Assembly: GCA_013373445.1 (NCBI GenBank) | Contig: JABXHV010000069.1 | Span: forward strand, 18,481 to 82,480 | Origin: Paracoccaceae bacterium | GTDB lineage: Bacteria; Pseudomonadota; Alphaproteobacteria; Rhizobiales; Stappiaceae | Direction of reading: 5' to 3' | DNA: 64,000 nt | In this document: in pieces, positions 53,861 through 62,664 of the stretch | Numbering within the stretch: position 1 is the stretch's first letter | How the letters are laid out: each line of letters opens with the position of its first letter | The notes under the pieces: generated by a model | The model's database searches: none | What the model was told of the DNA's origin: nothing | Seen by the model: only the letters and a program-made list of their open reading frames with translations | Translations under genes and position numbers: made by a program

Positions 53861-54268
53861 ATGACCCAAAACGAACGCCAGACTCTTGCCGCGCTGAGCA
53901 CATTAATTCTGCTGCAACTCATCATGCTGTCGTCGCTCTATGCCGGCATCAGTCCGCATCCACCCGCGGCAACACCCTTCTTTGGGATTGCACCATTTGT
54001 TGGGGGTTCAGTGGCCATCGCCGTGGCGGCGATCATTGTAAAGCCGCTCGCATCCAAATGTGGCCACAGCCTGAGCATTCTGGCCGCACTGACGACGCTG
54101 GTGTCCTTCGGACCGCAAAAGTACCTTGACGCACAGTTTGCGCTGATCTGGCCCGCTGTGATCCTCGGCCAATGCGCAGCCCTGGTGATCTTTGTGCATG
54201 TTGTTAATGCCGCACGTCAAAAGGGTGAAACAGATCAAGTCGCAAAAGCTTGTGGAGGGTTGGTCTGA
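53861..54268 (+). CDS. Small membrane protein of unknown function
   Basis: 135 residues with a GGAG-type ribosome site. Four hydrophobic segments: LSTLILLQLIMLSSLYAG, GIAPFVGGSVAIAVAAIIV, ILAALTTLVSFG and ALIWPAVILGQCAALVIFVHVVNA. No catalytic motif. The stop overlaps the start of the DUF1772 gene (TGATG), so both are made together, and both are under the TetR pair of operators. I do not recognise the family. Possible partner subunit of the DUF1772 protein, inferred from coupling only. Confidence 0.75.
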   Translation: MTQNERQTLAALSTLILLQLIMLSSLYAGISPHPPAATPFFGIAPFVGGSVAIAVAAIIVKPLASKCGHSLSILAALTTLVSFGPQKYLDAQFALIWPAVILGQCAALVIFVHVVNAARQKGETDQVAKACGGLV

Positions 54269-54771
54269 TGCCACGCTTTCTCATGCCGATGTCGATGCTC
54301 TCCCTCTTGAGCATCGGTGCTGTTTTCGGGTTTTTCTATGCTTGGGTCTGTTCGACCATGTGGGGCCTTGATGCGGCTGACCCTCGTGTTGCGATCAGTG
54401 CAATGCAAGCGATGAATGCCTCTGTCCGAAACGCTGTTTTCTTCCCGGCGTTCTTTCTCACACCGGTCTTTCTGGCCATAACCGCGTTTATAGCGAACCG
54501 ACAACGCAGGGCGAGATCAGCCGTTCTCTTCGCTGCTGCGGCGGCGGTATATTTCACCGGGGCACTAATGGTCACCGCCATTGTCAACGTGCCAATGAAT
54601 GAAGCACTTGCACTGGTGATCGTGCCGGCAGACAGCGCCGCTGCAGCCGACCTATGGCGGGATTACTCGGCGCCGTGGCAATTTTGGAATACTATCAGAA
54701 CCTTTGTTAGCGGGTGCGCACTGCTACTAACAGGCCTCGCCATCTATTTCCTGAGGCCGGAGACAACTTGA
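54268..54771 (+). CDS. DUF1772 (anthrone oxygenase-like) membrane protein
   Basis: 167 residues from the ATG at 54268, which overlaps the previous stop (TGATG); an in-frame start at 54250 is less likely. Four membrane segments (for example LSLLSIGAVFGFFYAWVCS and VFFPAFFLTPVFLAITAFIA), with MQAMNASVRNAVFFPAFF and a C-terminal PMNEALA plus WRDYSAPWQFWNTIRT, the DUF1772 pattern. Fungal members oxidise anthrones; bacterial ones are unknown. TetR-controlled pair suggests response to a hydrophobic compound. Confidence 0.85.
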   Translation: MPRFLMPMSMLSLLSIGAVFGFFYAWVCSTMWGLDAADPRVAISAMQAMNASVRNAVFFPAFFLTPVFLAITAFIANRQRRARSAVLFAAAAAVYFTGALMVTAIVNVPMNEALALVIVPADSAAAADLWRDYSAPWQFWNTIRTFVSGCALLLTGLAIYFLRPETT

Positions 54772-55106
54772 TCGAGTTTCCCTTTCCAACAATGATCCGG
54801 GTCCTCGCCGGCACGCCCGTGTAGACAACACTCAGGCGCATCGGGAGGCGCACTCTCCTGGTCACCAAGCCAAGCAAAATTTAACCAAGGGAAGGCCTTG
54901 GCCTTGCCTTCTTGCATCACCAACTTGTCATGTGACTTTGTCCTGAAAATCCGCCAAACGCTTGCCAGCACCACCAAGTCCTGACAGCTTAAAGGAAGTT
55001 GGTAACAAGTGGTCAACCATAACCGGTTAGGTTTTGACCATTCTGCAGCCGCATTCTTGCACTAAGATCGCCTGCACCGCGTAGATACAACGAGTACGAG
55101 GCTCCG
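54772..55106. other. Gap of 335 bases without a gene
   Basis: No ORF with a ribosome site is seen. The only structure is a nested palindrome at 55011-55039, listed separately. Confidence 0.6.
55011..55039. promoter_or_regulatory. Nested palindrome upstream of the L,D-transpeptidase gene
   Basis: Outer arms GGTCAA (55011-55016) and TTGACC (55034-55039) enclose AACCGGTT (55021-55028). Two symmetric levels in 29 bases suggest a dimer-binding operator 68-96 bases before the start codon. Confidence 0.45.
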
Positions 55107-56303
55107 ATGGCCCGCCTGTCACATGTAGAAACTTCAAAAGCCCACCAACGTGTTGCCCACTCTAGTCGGCCGTTGCGAGTGCTTTCTGCGGTGATGCTAG
55201 CAGGACTTGTTGTCGCCGGGTGCCAGGGCGATGAATACGGCTATGGCCCCAAGGCCGAGCGTCCGGTTTCCTCGCAAATCAAGCAATCAATGAAAGCGAT
55301 GGACATGTCGGCGACATCGCCGATCATGGTGCGTATCTTCAAGGAAGAAAACGAGCTCGAAGTCTGGAAGCAAAAGCGCAACGGCAAATACGCGCTGCTG
55401 GAAACTTTCGAGATCTGCAAATGGTCCGGCAAGGTTGGCCCGAAATTCAAGGAAGGCGACCGCCAGGCTCCGGAAGGCTACTACGAGATCACTCCGGGCC
55501 TGATGAACCCGCGCTCCAACTATCATCTGGCATTCAACCTCGGATACCCGAACCAATACGACCGTTCGCACGGCCGCACCGGATCGCATCTGATGGTTCA
55601 CGGCGCCTGCTCGTCACGCGGCTGCTATGCCATGACAGACCAACAGGTCCAGGACATCTATGCGCTCGCACGCGACAGCTTTAAAGGCGGTCAGCGCTCC
55701 TTCCAGGTGCAAGCCTATCCTTTCCACCTGACGCCGGAAAATCTCGCAAGGCATCGGGACAGCGAGCATATGGAATTCTGGCAGATGCTGAAGGTTGGCT
55801 ACGATCACTTCGAGCTGACGAACATGCCGCCGAAAGTAGATGTGTGCGAAAAGAAGTATGTCTTCAACGCACAGACCTTGAAGCCGAACGCCCGTTTCCG
55901 CGCATCAGCAACCTGTCCCGAGTATCAGATCACCCCGATGCTGGAAAACGCCGTCCTTGCCAAACAGACCAAGGACCAGGCGGAATTCGAGACGATTGTT
56001 GCCAAGCTCGAGGCGAAAGAAGAACGCGAGAAGCGTTGGGCTAAAACCGAAAGCTCAATCGCATCATTCGTCAAAGGCGGCCAACCAGCTGTCGATGAAC
56101 TCGCCGGCGACGACGCACAGACCAGTGAGGTTGCCCTGTCACGGGCAAAACCTGAGACCGGCAGCGAAATCGGCTATACGAAAAAGCAGTCCGCTGGAAG
56201 TTTCCTGAAAAAATGGCTGCCGTTCGGCACCAACAAGGAAGAAGCAAAAGCAGCCTCAGAGTCTGTTTCAGCCATCGACATCACACCCGCCGAAAAGCCT
56301 TAA
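55107..56303 (+). CDS. L,D-transpeptidase family lipoprotein (YafK-like)
   Basis: 398 residues. Lipoprotein signal: basic SSRPLRVLSAVM, hydrophobic LAGLVVAGC lipobox near residue 39. YkuD catalytic domain with RIFKEENELEVWKQ, WSGKVGPKFKEGDRQAPEGYYEI, the HGACSSRGCYAM motif (HGx-S-GC with the catalytic Cys), and a long C-terminal tail of charged, partly coiled residues. L,D-transpeptidases make 3-3 crosslinks or link the outer-membrane lipoprotein. The YafK-type core contains EITPGLMNP and SNYHLAFNLGYPNQYDR. The end overlaps the pdxY-like gene by four bases, converging. Confidence 0.93.
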   Translation: MARLSHVETSKAHQRVAHSSRPLRVLSAVMLAGLVVAGCQGDEYGYGPKAERPVSSQIKQSMKAMDMSATSPIMVRIFKEENELEVWKQKRNGKYALLETFEICKWSGKVGPKFKEGDRQAPEGYYEITPGLMNPRSNYHLAFNLGYPNQYDRSHGRTGSHLMVHGACSSRGCYAMTDQQVQDIYALARDSFKGGQRSFQVQAYPFHLTPENLARHRDSEHMEFWQMLKVGYDHFELTNMPPKVDVCEKKYVFNAQTLKPNARFRASATCPEYQITPMLENAVLAKQTKDQAEFETIVAKLEAKEEREKRWAKTESSIASFVKGGQPAVDELAGDDAQTSEVALSRAKPETGSEIGYTKKQSAGSFLKKWLPFGTNKEEAKAASESVSAIDITPAEKP

Positions 56304-57241
56304 AGACCAACAGGACTTGGTGACACCCGGCGGCGTGCTTCCATGACACGGCGGGTTGAGACCATTGCCATCGGCTGCGCGATGGAATCCTGTTCTTGCG
56401 GCAGCAGCAGTTCATCTGCGCCTTGCTTGACACTCCGGGCCACCACTTCAAAGGTTGAAGCCGCGCTGCGCATCAGCGCATCTTCGTCCGAGCGTCCCGC
56501 CAGTATGTTCGACAACAACAACCCTGAGATCAGATCCCCGGTGCCGTTTGGAGGCTTCGGCATGCTTTGGTGCTCTGCGGCCAATGCTGCCTTTTGCGTG
56601 ACCAGCAGATTGGAAATGGAGTTCCGGCGCATGGCAGGAGATGACGTCACCAGAACGCGGTCGCTGCCCAACTGGCGCGCGGCGTTCAGCGCTTGCGTTT
56701 CCGTCTCCACCTGCTGGTCTGTCAGCCATCCAAGCTCGAAGCGGTTCGGCGTGACAATATCGGCCAGCGGAACAAGCTCATCGCGCACGGCTTCGGCAGT
56801 CGGTTCCGGAATGTAGAGCCCACCATGATCTTCACTGAAATGATCGCCCATGACAGGGTCACACAGATAAAGCGCTTCGGGTGACGCCGTTTTGACGGCC
56901 TTGACCAGTTTGGCAATCGCGGCTGCCTGTTCGGGTCCACCGAGATAACCGGTGATAACGCCGCGGATTTCACCCAGCTTTTCAGAACCCGCAAGGTCAT
57001 CGATCAGCGCAGCAAAGTCAGACACAGGCGGCACAATACGCGTCGCCTTGCCATGTCCCGGATGCCATGGCAGCAAGATCGTCGGGACAAACCAGACATT
57101 GTGGCCAAGCCGCTCCAGAGCAAACAGCAATCCCCGGCCACTGATCCCGCCTCGGACCACCTGGGAGGTCACAACCAAAATAGTTGGTGCGGAAGCAGAC
57201 GGCTTTTCAGGGACGTGTGCCATTGGCTGCGTATCAGTCAT
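56300..57241 (-). CDS. pdxY: Pyridoxal kinase family protein
   Basis: 313 residues. Ribokinase-fold kinase: SQVVRGGISGRGLLFALERLGHNVW at the N terminus, YLCDPVMGDHFSEDHGGLYIPEP (conserved DPVMGD), LADIVTPNRFELGWLT and PKPPNGTGDLISGLLLSN (C-terminal GTGD catalytic Asp). It phosphorylates pyridoxal with ATP for PLP salvage. Divergence from E. coli PdxY includes a shorter middle, so thiamine/other kinase activity is possible but less likely. Convergent with and overlapping the L,D-transpeptidase by four bases; 14 bases after ispG on the same strand. Confidence 0.88.
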   Translation of the reverse strand: MTDTQPMAHVPEKPSASAPTILVVTSQVVRGGISGRGLLFALERLGHNVWFVPTILLPWHPGHGKATRIVPPVSDFAALIDDLAGSEKLGEIRGVITGYLGGPEQAAAIAKLVKAVKTASPEALYLCDPVMGDHFSEDHGGLYIPEPTAEAVRDELVPLADIVTPNRFELGWLTDQQVETETQALNAARQLGSDRVLVTSSPAMRRNSISNLLVTQKAALAAEHQSMPKPPNGTGDLISGLLLSNILAGRSDEDALMRSAASTFEVVARSVKQGADELLLPQEQDSIAQPMAMVSTRRVMEARRRVSPSPVGL

Positions 57242-57254
57242 TTAAGAGGGATCC

Positions 57255-58514
57255 TCAGGCGTCTTCGCTCACCGAAGTGGAAGCAGTACCGTAGCGCTTT
57301 TCGATATAGTCGAAAACCATTTGCTTGAACTCGTCGGCGATACCTTCACCGCGCAGCGTCGTCACCTTTTCGCCGTCGACGAAGACTGGTGCAGATGGTG
57401 TCTCACCTGTACCTGGCAACGAAATGCCAATGTCGGCATGTTTGGATTCGCCCGGACCATTCACGATGCAGCCCATGACAGCAACATTCAGGCTTTCAAC
57501 GCCAGGGTATTGCTCACGCCAGCTCGGCATGGATGTGCGGATGTGATCCTGAATGTCGCTTGCCAGCTCCTGGAAGACAGTGGACGTCGTGCGACCACAT
57601 CCCGGGCATGCCGCAACAACCGGCACGAAGGCCCGGAAGCCCATGACCTGCAACAGCTCCTGCGCGACCTGCACTTCGCGGGTACGGTCACCGCCAGGCT
57701 CGGGCGTCAAAGACACGCGGATCGTATCGCCGATGCCTTGCTGCAAAAGAATGCCCATCGAAGCTGCCGAGGACACAATGCCTTTTGTGCCCATGCCCGC
57801 CTCGGTCAAGCCGAGATGCAGGGCGTAGTCACAGCGTTGTGCCAGATCAGCATAAACAGCAATCAGGTCCTGAACCTGCGAGACTTTCGCAGACAGGATG
57901 ATCTTGTCGCGGCTCATGCCAAGACCTTCAGCGCGCTCAGCCGAAAGCAGACCGGACTGGATAATCGCTTCACGCATCACAGCTTGAGCCGACACCGGCG
58001 CCTTGCTGACAGCATTTTCGTCCATCAGCTTTGTCAGGAGCTCCTGATCCAGCGATCCCCAGTTCACACCAATTCGCACAGCCTTGTCGTGCTTCATCGC
58101 GATTTCGATAATCTGGGAAAACTGCGTGTCACGCTTGGCCTTGAAGCCGACATTGCCCGGATTGATCCGGTATTTGTCCAACGCCGCCGCACAGTCAGGA
58201 TAATCATTCAAGAGCTTGTGGCCGATGTAGTGGAAGTCTCCCACCAGCGGCACATCGATGCCAATCCGGTCCAGCCGTTCCCGGATGTGCGCCACCTGGG
58301 CAGCAGCTTCCGGGCGGTCGACGGTGATCCGCACGAGTTCAGAACCCGCGCGAGCTAAAGCTGCAACCTGTGCAACCGTCGCATCGGCGTCGGCCGTATC
58401 GGTGTTGGTCATTGACTGCACAACCACCGGCGCATCACCGCCCACGACAACATTGCCGACCTTCACAGGTACGGAACGACGGCGGGGGAGTTGCTTGGCA
58501 AAGTTATCGATCAT
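57255..58514 (-). CDS. ispG: 4-hydroxy-3-methylbut-2-enyl diphosphate synthase (IspG/GcpE)
   Basis: 419 residues from ATG 58514; ATG 58532 is a second option. Reductively converts ME-cPP to HMBPP in the non-mevalonate isoprenoid pathway, using a [4Fe-4S] cluster. Cluster ligands: ACPGCGRT (two Cys) and [18 protein letters not shown] (Cys, Glu). N-terminal TIM-barrel: [32 protein letters not shown], and [18 protein letters not shown]. Same strand as the pyridoxal kinase gene 14 bases downstream. Confidence 0.97.
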   Translation of the reverse strand: MIDNFAKQLPRRRSVPVKVGNVVVGGDAPVVVQSMTNTDTADADATVAQVAALARAGSELVRITVDRPEAAAQVAHIRERLDRIGIDVPLVGDFHYIGHKLLNDYPDCAAALDKYRINPGNVGFKAKRDTQFSQIIEIAMKHDKAVRIGVNWGSLDQELLTKLMDENAVSKAPVSAQAVMREAIIQSGLLSAERAEGLGMSRDKIILSAKVSQVQDLIAVYADLAQRCDYALHLGLTEAGMGTKGIVSSAASMGILLQQGIGDTIRVSLTPEPGGDRTREVQVAQELLQVMGFRAFVPVVAACPGCGRTTSTVFQELASDIQDHIRTSMPSWREQYPGVESLNVAVMGCIVNGPGESKHADIGISLPGTGETPSAPVFVDGEKVTTLRGEGIADEFKQMVFDYIEKRYGTASTSVSEDA

Positions 58515-58674
58515 CAGGACAGACCATTTCACTACGACAAGCCGCGATCATGTCGCGGGCTTCGCTGTTATGTAAGGCCTGATTAGTGCCCTGCAAGCAA
58601 AAGGGCAATGGTGGTTGTGAAATATCATTTCCAAATGCGCATCACAAACGCTTTTCACATCGACCTAAGCCAGA

Positions 58675-59670
58675 TCAAACCACGCTGATAATCGCCTTGA
58701 TGACGGTGTCCCGATCCTGCGACCACAAAGGCAAATCCTGCGCCGCCCGTTCAAGGGTCGTCTCGTGGGTCTTGATCTGATCCGTATCGATCTTGCCGCT
58801 GCGAATGGCTTCAATCACGAATTCAAAATCCGCATTCAGAGCGTTGCGCGATGAGATCAGGGTCGTCTCGCGCTTGTGGAACTCGGGATCGGCAAACACC
58901 AGATCCTCTTTCACGACACTCACAAGCGTGTAGGTCCCGCCATTGGCGACATAGGACAGACCGCCATTCATCGCCTTGATGTTTCCGGTCGCGTCAAACA
59001 CATGAGTGGCGCTCGATGTCAGGCTGTCAGGCTCCGCCGACAGGATGTTCAACGTCTCAAAGCCAAAACGATCACGCACCATCTTCAGCTTTTCATCTGA
59101 CACATCCGCAATGGTCACCGCGGCTCCGTCAATACGGGCAAACAGCGCCGTTGCAAGGCCGATTGGGCCGGCACCGACAACAAGGGTCGGAGCGTCCTTC
59201 AAGACACGTGTACGTGCGACAGCATGGCGCCCGATCGCCAGAAATTCCACCATAGCCGCCTGATCAGCGCTCAGGCCATCTGCTGCAATCAAATTGCTGG
59301 CCGGAACAGCAATACGTTCGACCATCGCCCCGTCACGGTGCACACCAAGAACCTGAATCGCCTCGCAGCAATTGGGCTTGGAGAGCTTGCAGGCGTGACA
59401 CGTTCCGCAGGCAAGGTATGGGTTCAGGATCACCAGATCGCCTTGCGACAACCGGCCATCCGAATACCCTGCACCCACACGGGCAGAAACCTCATGTCCC
59501 ATAATCCGAGGATAGGCCAGATAGGGCTGGTTGCCGGTGTAAATATGGTAGTCGGTACCGCAAATGCCCACACGCTGCACATCAAGCGGGACCCAACCCT
59601 CTGGCACAACCATTTCAGCAACATCATCAAAGCTCAGTTGCTCTGGTGCGTGACAGACCAAACCCTTCAT
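58675..59670 (-). CDS. Zinc-binding alcohol dehydrogenase family protein (sugar-acid/polyol type)
   Basis: 331 residues with GGGAG before the ATG. MDR fold: catalytic Zn ligands in VGICGTDYHIY and IMGHEVSARVGAGY; structural Zn lobe LACGTCHACKLSKPNCCE; Rossmann GAGPIGLATALFARIDGA. Relatives include L-idonate and L-galactonate oxidoreductases such as YjjN/RspB. Located just downstream of a TRAP transporter operon on the same strand (dctP-dctQ-dctM-adh). Substrate likely a sugar acid delivered by that transporter; inference from context. Confidence 0.88.
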   Translation of the reverse strand: MKGLVCHAPEQLSFDDVAEMVVPEGWVPLDVQRVGICGTDYHIYTGNQPYLAYPRIMGHEVSARVGAGYSDGRLSQGDLVILNPYLACGTCHACKLSKPNCCEAIQVLGVHRDGAMVERIAVPASNLIAADGLSADQAAMVEFLAIGRHAVARTRVLKDAPTLVVGAGPIGLATALFARIDGAAVTIADVSDEKLKMVRDRFGFETLNILSAEPDSLTSSATHVFDATGNIKAMNGGLSYVANGGTYTLVSVVKEDLVFADPEFHKRETTLISSRNALNADFEFVIEAIRSGKIDTDQIKTHETTLERAAQDLPLWSQDRDTVIKAIISVV

Positions 59671-59695
59671 TTCAAAGGCTCCCGTTGAGGACGGA

Positions 59696-60979
59696 TCAAT
59701 TTCCGCGATAAAGGACTTCTGGAAGATACAGCGTCAGTTCCGGCACATAAGTCAGAAGCAGCAGAACGACAACCAACGGCACCACGAATGGCAAGGTTGC
59801 TCGCACGCATTGCTCGAACGGCACCTGAGAGACCTTCGACAGGACAAACAGCACCATCCCGACCGGCGGTGTGAGAAGACCAATCATCAGGTTCAGGATA
59901 ACGATGACGCCCAGATGGACCGGATCAACACCGATCTGAGTGGCAATCGGCAACAGCACCGGCACCAGGATCGAGATCGCCGCAATCGTTTCCATGAACA
60001 AGCCGATCACCAGAACAACCAGCATGATCAAAAGCAGAATGATGTACTTGTTGTCGGTCAGGCCCAGCAGAAGATCGGCAAACTGCGCCGCCGCCTGGTT
60101 GGCCGTCAGGATCCAGGCGAAGACCGTCGCCGTTCCCACAATCATCATCACGGAGGCCGTCGTTTCGATGGTTTCCATCGACACCCGCACGAATGAACGC
60201 AGATCCAGTGTGCGGTAGACGATAACACCAAGCAGGAGGGCGTAAGCCGCGGCACAAACGGCCGCTTCGGTCGGCGTGAAGGCACCGGAGACAATACCGC
60301 CAACGATGATCGCAGGCGTCATCAATGGCAGGAAGGCGGAACCAAAGGAGCGACCAATGTTGCTGACGCTGAAGTTGGCATCACGCGGATAGTTCCGGCG
60401 CACGGAATACCACCAGACCATCAACATCAGCGAGGCTGCCATCAACAGGCCCGGGATGATCCCGGCGACAAACAATTCGCCAATCGAAACGGACGCCATC
60501 ACACCGTAAATCACCAACGGCAGGGACGGCGGAATGATCGGACCGATCGTGGAAGATGCAGCTGTCACACCGACAGAGAAATCATCATCATAACCGGCTT
60601 CGCGCATTGCCTTGATTTCGATGGCGCCAAGACCACCGGCATCAGCAACGGCTGCTCCGGACATTCCGGCAAAAATGATACTGGCGCCGACATTCACATG
60701 TCCAAGGCCACCAGGCATCCAGCCCACGAGGGAACGGGCGAAGCCGAAGATCCGGCTCGTAATGCCGGACACATTCATCAAGGCACCGGCAAGAATGAAG
60801 AACGGGATCGCCAGCAGAGGAAAGCTGTTCATGCCGTTGATCATGTTGTGCATCAACAAGACCGGAGGCATGCCTTCAATCAGGATGTAGCCAATGGATG
60901 AAAGACCGAGGGCGAAAGCAATCGGCACCCGCAAAAGCATGAGCGCAAAAAGCGAGGCAAACAATACAATAAGTGTCAT
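59696..60979 (-). CDS. dctM: TRAP transporter large permease DctM
   Basis: 427 residues, about twelve helices: MLLRVPIAFALGLSSIGYILIEG, PLLAIPFFILAGALMN, GGLGHVNVGASIIFAGMSGAAVADAGGLG (family signature), IIPPSLPLVIYG, and LGVIVILNLMIGLLTPPVGMVLFV. With DctQ and the binding protein DctP it imports an organic acid driven by sodium. Overlaps dctQ by four bases (ATGA), so translationally coupled. Confidence 0.96.
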   Translation of the reverse strand: MTLIVLFASLFALMLLRVPIAFALGLSSIGYILIEGMPPVLLMHNMINGMNSFPLLAIPFFILAGALMNVSGITSRIFGFARSLVGWMPGGLGHVNVGASIIFAGMSGAAVADAGGLGAIEIKAMREAGYDDDFSVGVTAASSTIGPIIPPSLPLVIYGVMASVSIGELFVAGIIPGLLMAASLMLMVWWYSVRRNYPRDANFSVSNIGRSFGSAFLPLMTPAIIVGGIVSGAFTPTEAAVCAAAYALLLGVIVYRTLDLRSFVRVSMETIETTASVMMIVGTATVFAWILTANQAAAQFADLLLGLTDNKYIILLLIMLVVLVIGLFMETIAAISILVPVLLPIATQIGVDPVHLGVIVILNLMIGLLTPPVGMVLFVLSKVSQVPFEQCVRATLPFVVPLVVVLLLLTYVPELTLYLPEVLYRGN

Positions 60980-61500
60980 CGTTTATCCGACTGAAGCGAC
61001 TTGATAGTCTGGTAGAAGGCAACCGCAACAAGAACAACAAGAGCGGCAAGCACGACAGAGTAGAGATAGTATTTGGGGAACGGCAACGAGACCATGCGCT
61101 GATAAATGGTCTTCTGCGTCAGGCCCCACAAAGACCAGGTACAAAACCCGAGAAAGAACGTTGAAGCGGCAAGCGCGAAGGTTTTCAACGCAGGCAAGAA
61201 ACGTCCAGCGAAGCCATCAACGAATTCAAGGCTGATGTGAGACTGGATCAGCTGGCACTTGATCGCGCCGACAAAGGTCAGGGCAATCAGGAGATAACGT
61301 GCGGCTTCCTCCGTCCAGGAGACCGAGTCGTTCAACACATAGCGCGTGAAGAACTGCAGGAACACGATCCCAAACAAGCCCAAAAAGATCGCCAGAACCG
61401 GAACATCATACCATTTGAATGGCACCCGGGCCATCGCAGCACGGTCCAGGGCTTCCTGCTCGGCAATAATCTCGTCAATACGGTCATGACCGGTCATCAT
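60976..61500 (-). CDS. dctQ: TRAP transporter small permease DctQ
   Basis: 174 residues from the ATG at 61500 (adjacent ATG at 61497 also possible), with GGGAG just before. Four membrane helices: VPVLAIFLGLFGIVFLQFFTRYVLNDSVSWTEEAARYLLIALTFVGAI is the classic DctQ helix1-helix2 motif (RYVLN-S-SWTEE). Overlaps dctM by four bases. A strong hairpin between dctP and dctQ may lower its expression relative to the binding protein. Confidence 0.93.
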   Translation of the reverse strand: MMTGHDRIDEIIAEQEALDRAAMARVPFKWYDVPVLAIFLGLFGIVFLQFFTRYVLNDSVSWTEEAARYLLIALTFVGAIKCQLIQSHISLEFVDGFAGRFLPALKTFALAASTFFLGFCTWSLWGLTQKTIYQRMVSLPFPKYYLYSVVLAALVVLVAVAFYQTIKSLQSDKR

Positions 61501-61517
61501 ATTCTCCCAAGGCAACA

Positions 61518-61547
61518 AAGTCGCCTGGCCTTTCGGTCAGGCGACTT
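61518..61547 (-). promoter_or_regulatory. Hairpin between dctP and dctQ
   Basis: AAGTCGCCTG and CAGGCGACTT (61518-61527, 61538-61547) pair over ten bases. Located downstream of dctP in its direction, with no T run. Such hairpins often stabilise the binding-protein message and reduce read-through to the permeases. Confidence 0.6.
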
Positions 61548-61566
61548 CGTCATTGCAAAAGTTCTA

Positions 61567-62553
61567 TCAGTCTTCGATAGCCTGCAGTCGTTCGTAGACT
61601 GAAGGTTCCCAAGGCATGTCAGAACTCGTCAGGGAGGGGGCGACCATTTCAATGAATGGTCCACGGTCAACTTCGTTGACGGCTACGCCCTGTTCACGGA
61701 ACCAGCCTGCCAACTCGTTTTCCGACTTGTTGATCGCGTCAGAAGCCGAAGCCGCTGCCTCGATCAAGACCTTGTCCAGCTTGTCAGCATCGTCACCAAG
61801 CTTGGCAACAGTTGCGGGAGAGACCAGAAGGGCAAGGGAGTTGATGATGTGACCAGTCAGGTTGATGTTTGACTGCACTTCATAAAACTTCTTGAACTGA
61901 ATGGTTGGAAGCGGGTTTTCCTGCGCGTCCACAACACCTTGCTGAAGCGCAAGATACACTTCGGAAAATGCCATAGGGGTCGGGTTCGCACCGGTCACCT
62001 TCGGGAACAGCTGGTAAGCTGGAGCGTTAGGGGTCCGGATTTTCAAACCCTTCATGTCAGAAGGCTTGAGGATCGGCTTGTTGGCGGTCACGTGACGCGC
62101 ACCGTAGTAAGTCAGCGCAGCAACATGGTTGCCAGTCACATCGGTGTAGCCCTGAGACAATTCCTTGAACAGGTCAGAAGCTGCATAGGACTTCCAATGC
62201 TCATAGCCACGTAGTGTGAACGGAAAGTCAGAGATCGCGATTGGCGGATAGCTTTGCGCCATAAACGCAGGACCGGTGTAGATAATATCCACTGTGCCCA
62301 GAACGAGAGATTCGTTCAAAGCAGTCTCGTTTCCAAGCTGAGAAGCTGGGAAAACCTGGATTTCATAACGGCCGTCGGTCATCTGTTTGAAGTCTTCAGC
62401 AGCCTTCAAAGCAGCCTGATGGTAGGGTGTCGAACTTTCATAAACGTGCCCGAACTTGAGCACTTCTTGAGCGTTCGCGAGCGTCGTCATGCCAGCGCCA
62501 GCAATCAAGGCAGCAGCGCACACAACACCCTTTGTGATCATTTTGATGGTCAT
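61567..62553 (-). CDS. dctP: TRAP transporter periplasmic binding protein DctP
   Basis: 328 residues from the ATG at 62553, with GGAGG about six bases upstream; earlier in-frame starts are ignored. Signal peptide to about residue 27 (ANA-QEV). Mature motifs of the DctP family: EVLKFGHVYESSTPYHQAALKAAEDF, EIQVFPASQLGN, MKGLKIRTPNAP (carboxylate-binding Arg), and AFSEVYLALQQGVVDAQENPLPTI. Ligand unknown; sugar acid suggested by the adjacent dehydrogenase and the regulator opposite. Confidence 0.95.
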   Translation of the reverse strand: MTIKMITKGVVCAAALIAGAGMTTLANAQEVLKFGHVYESSTPYHQAALKAAEDFKQMTDGRYEIQVFPASQLGNETALNESLVLGTVDIIYTGPAFMAQSYPPIAISDFPFTLRGYEHWKSYAASDLFKELSQGYTDVTGNHVAALTYYGARHVTANKPILKPSDMKGLKIRTPNAPAYQLFPKVTGANPTPMAFSEVYLALQQGVVDAQENPLPTIQFKKFYEVQSNINLTGHIINSLALLVSPATVAKLGDDADKLDKVLIEAAASASDAINKSENELAGWFREQGVAVNEVDRGPFIEMVAPSLTSSDMPWEPSVYERLQAIED

Positions 62554-62569
62554 AAATATTCCTCCCAAG

Positions 62570-62585
62570 CGCATTTTCAAATGCG
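62570..62585. promoter_or_regulatory. Palindrome near the dctP ribosome site
   Basis: CGCATTT-TC-AAATGCG, perfect seven-base arms, just upstream of the dctP ribosome site. Confidence 0.45.
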
Positions 62586-62645
62586 TCTTTAACCGATAAA
62601 AGTCAAAGCAAGGTACCGTCAACTGTCTTTAATCCTTTAAAAGAC
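62585..62645. promoter_or_regulatory. Two similar inverted repeats in the dctP/FCD-regulator divergent region
   Basis: Left copy 62585-62604 opens GTCTTTAAC and closes AAAAGTC (imperfect). Right copy 62625-62645 has arms GTCTTT and AAGAC plus inner TTTAAA. They start exactly 40 bases apart, on the same helix face. Candidate operators for the FCD regulator that starts at 62665. Confidence 0.6.
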
Positions 62646-62664
62646 GACATAAGGACACCTCGCC

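Noticed and set aside
57321-58358. 345-codon plus-strand open frame over ispG
   Set aside because: It is the antisense shadow of ispG, which has all cluster cysteines and conserved motifs; the shadow has Arg/His-rich random composition and no ribosome site.
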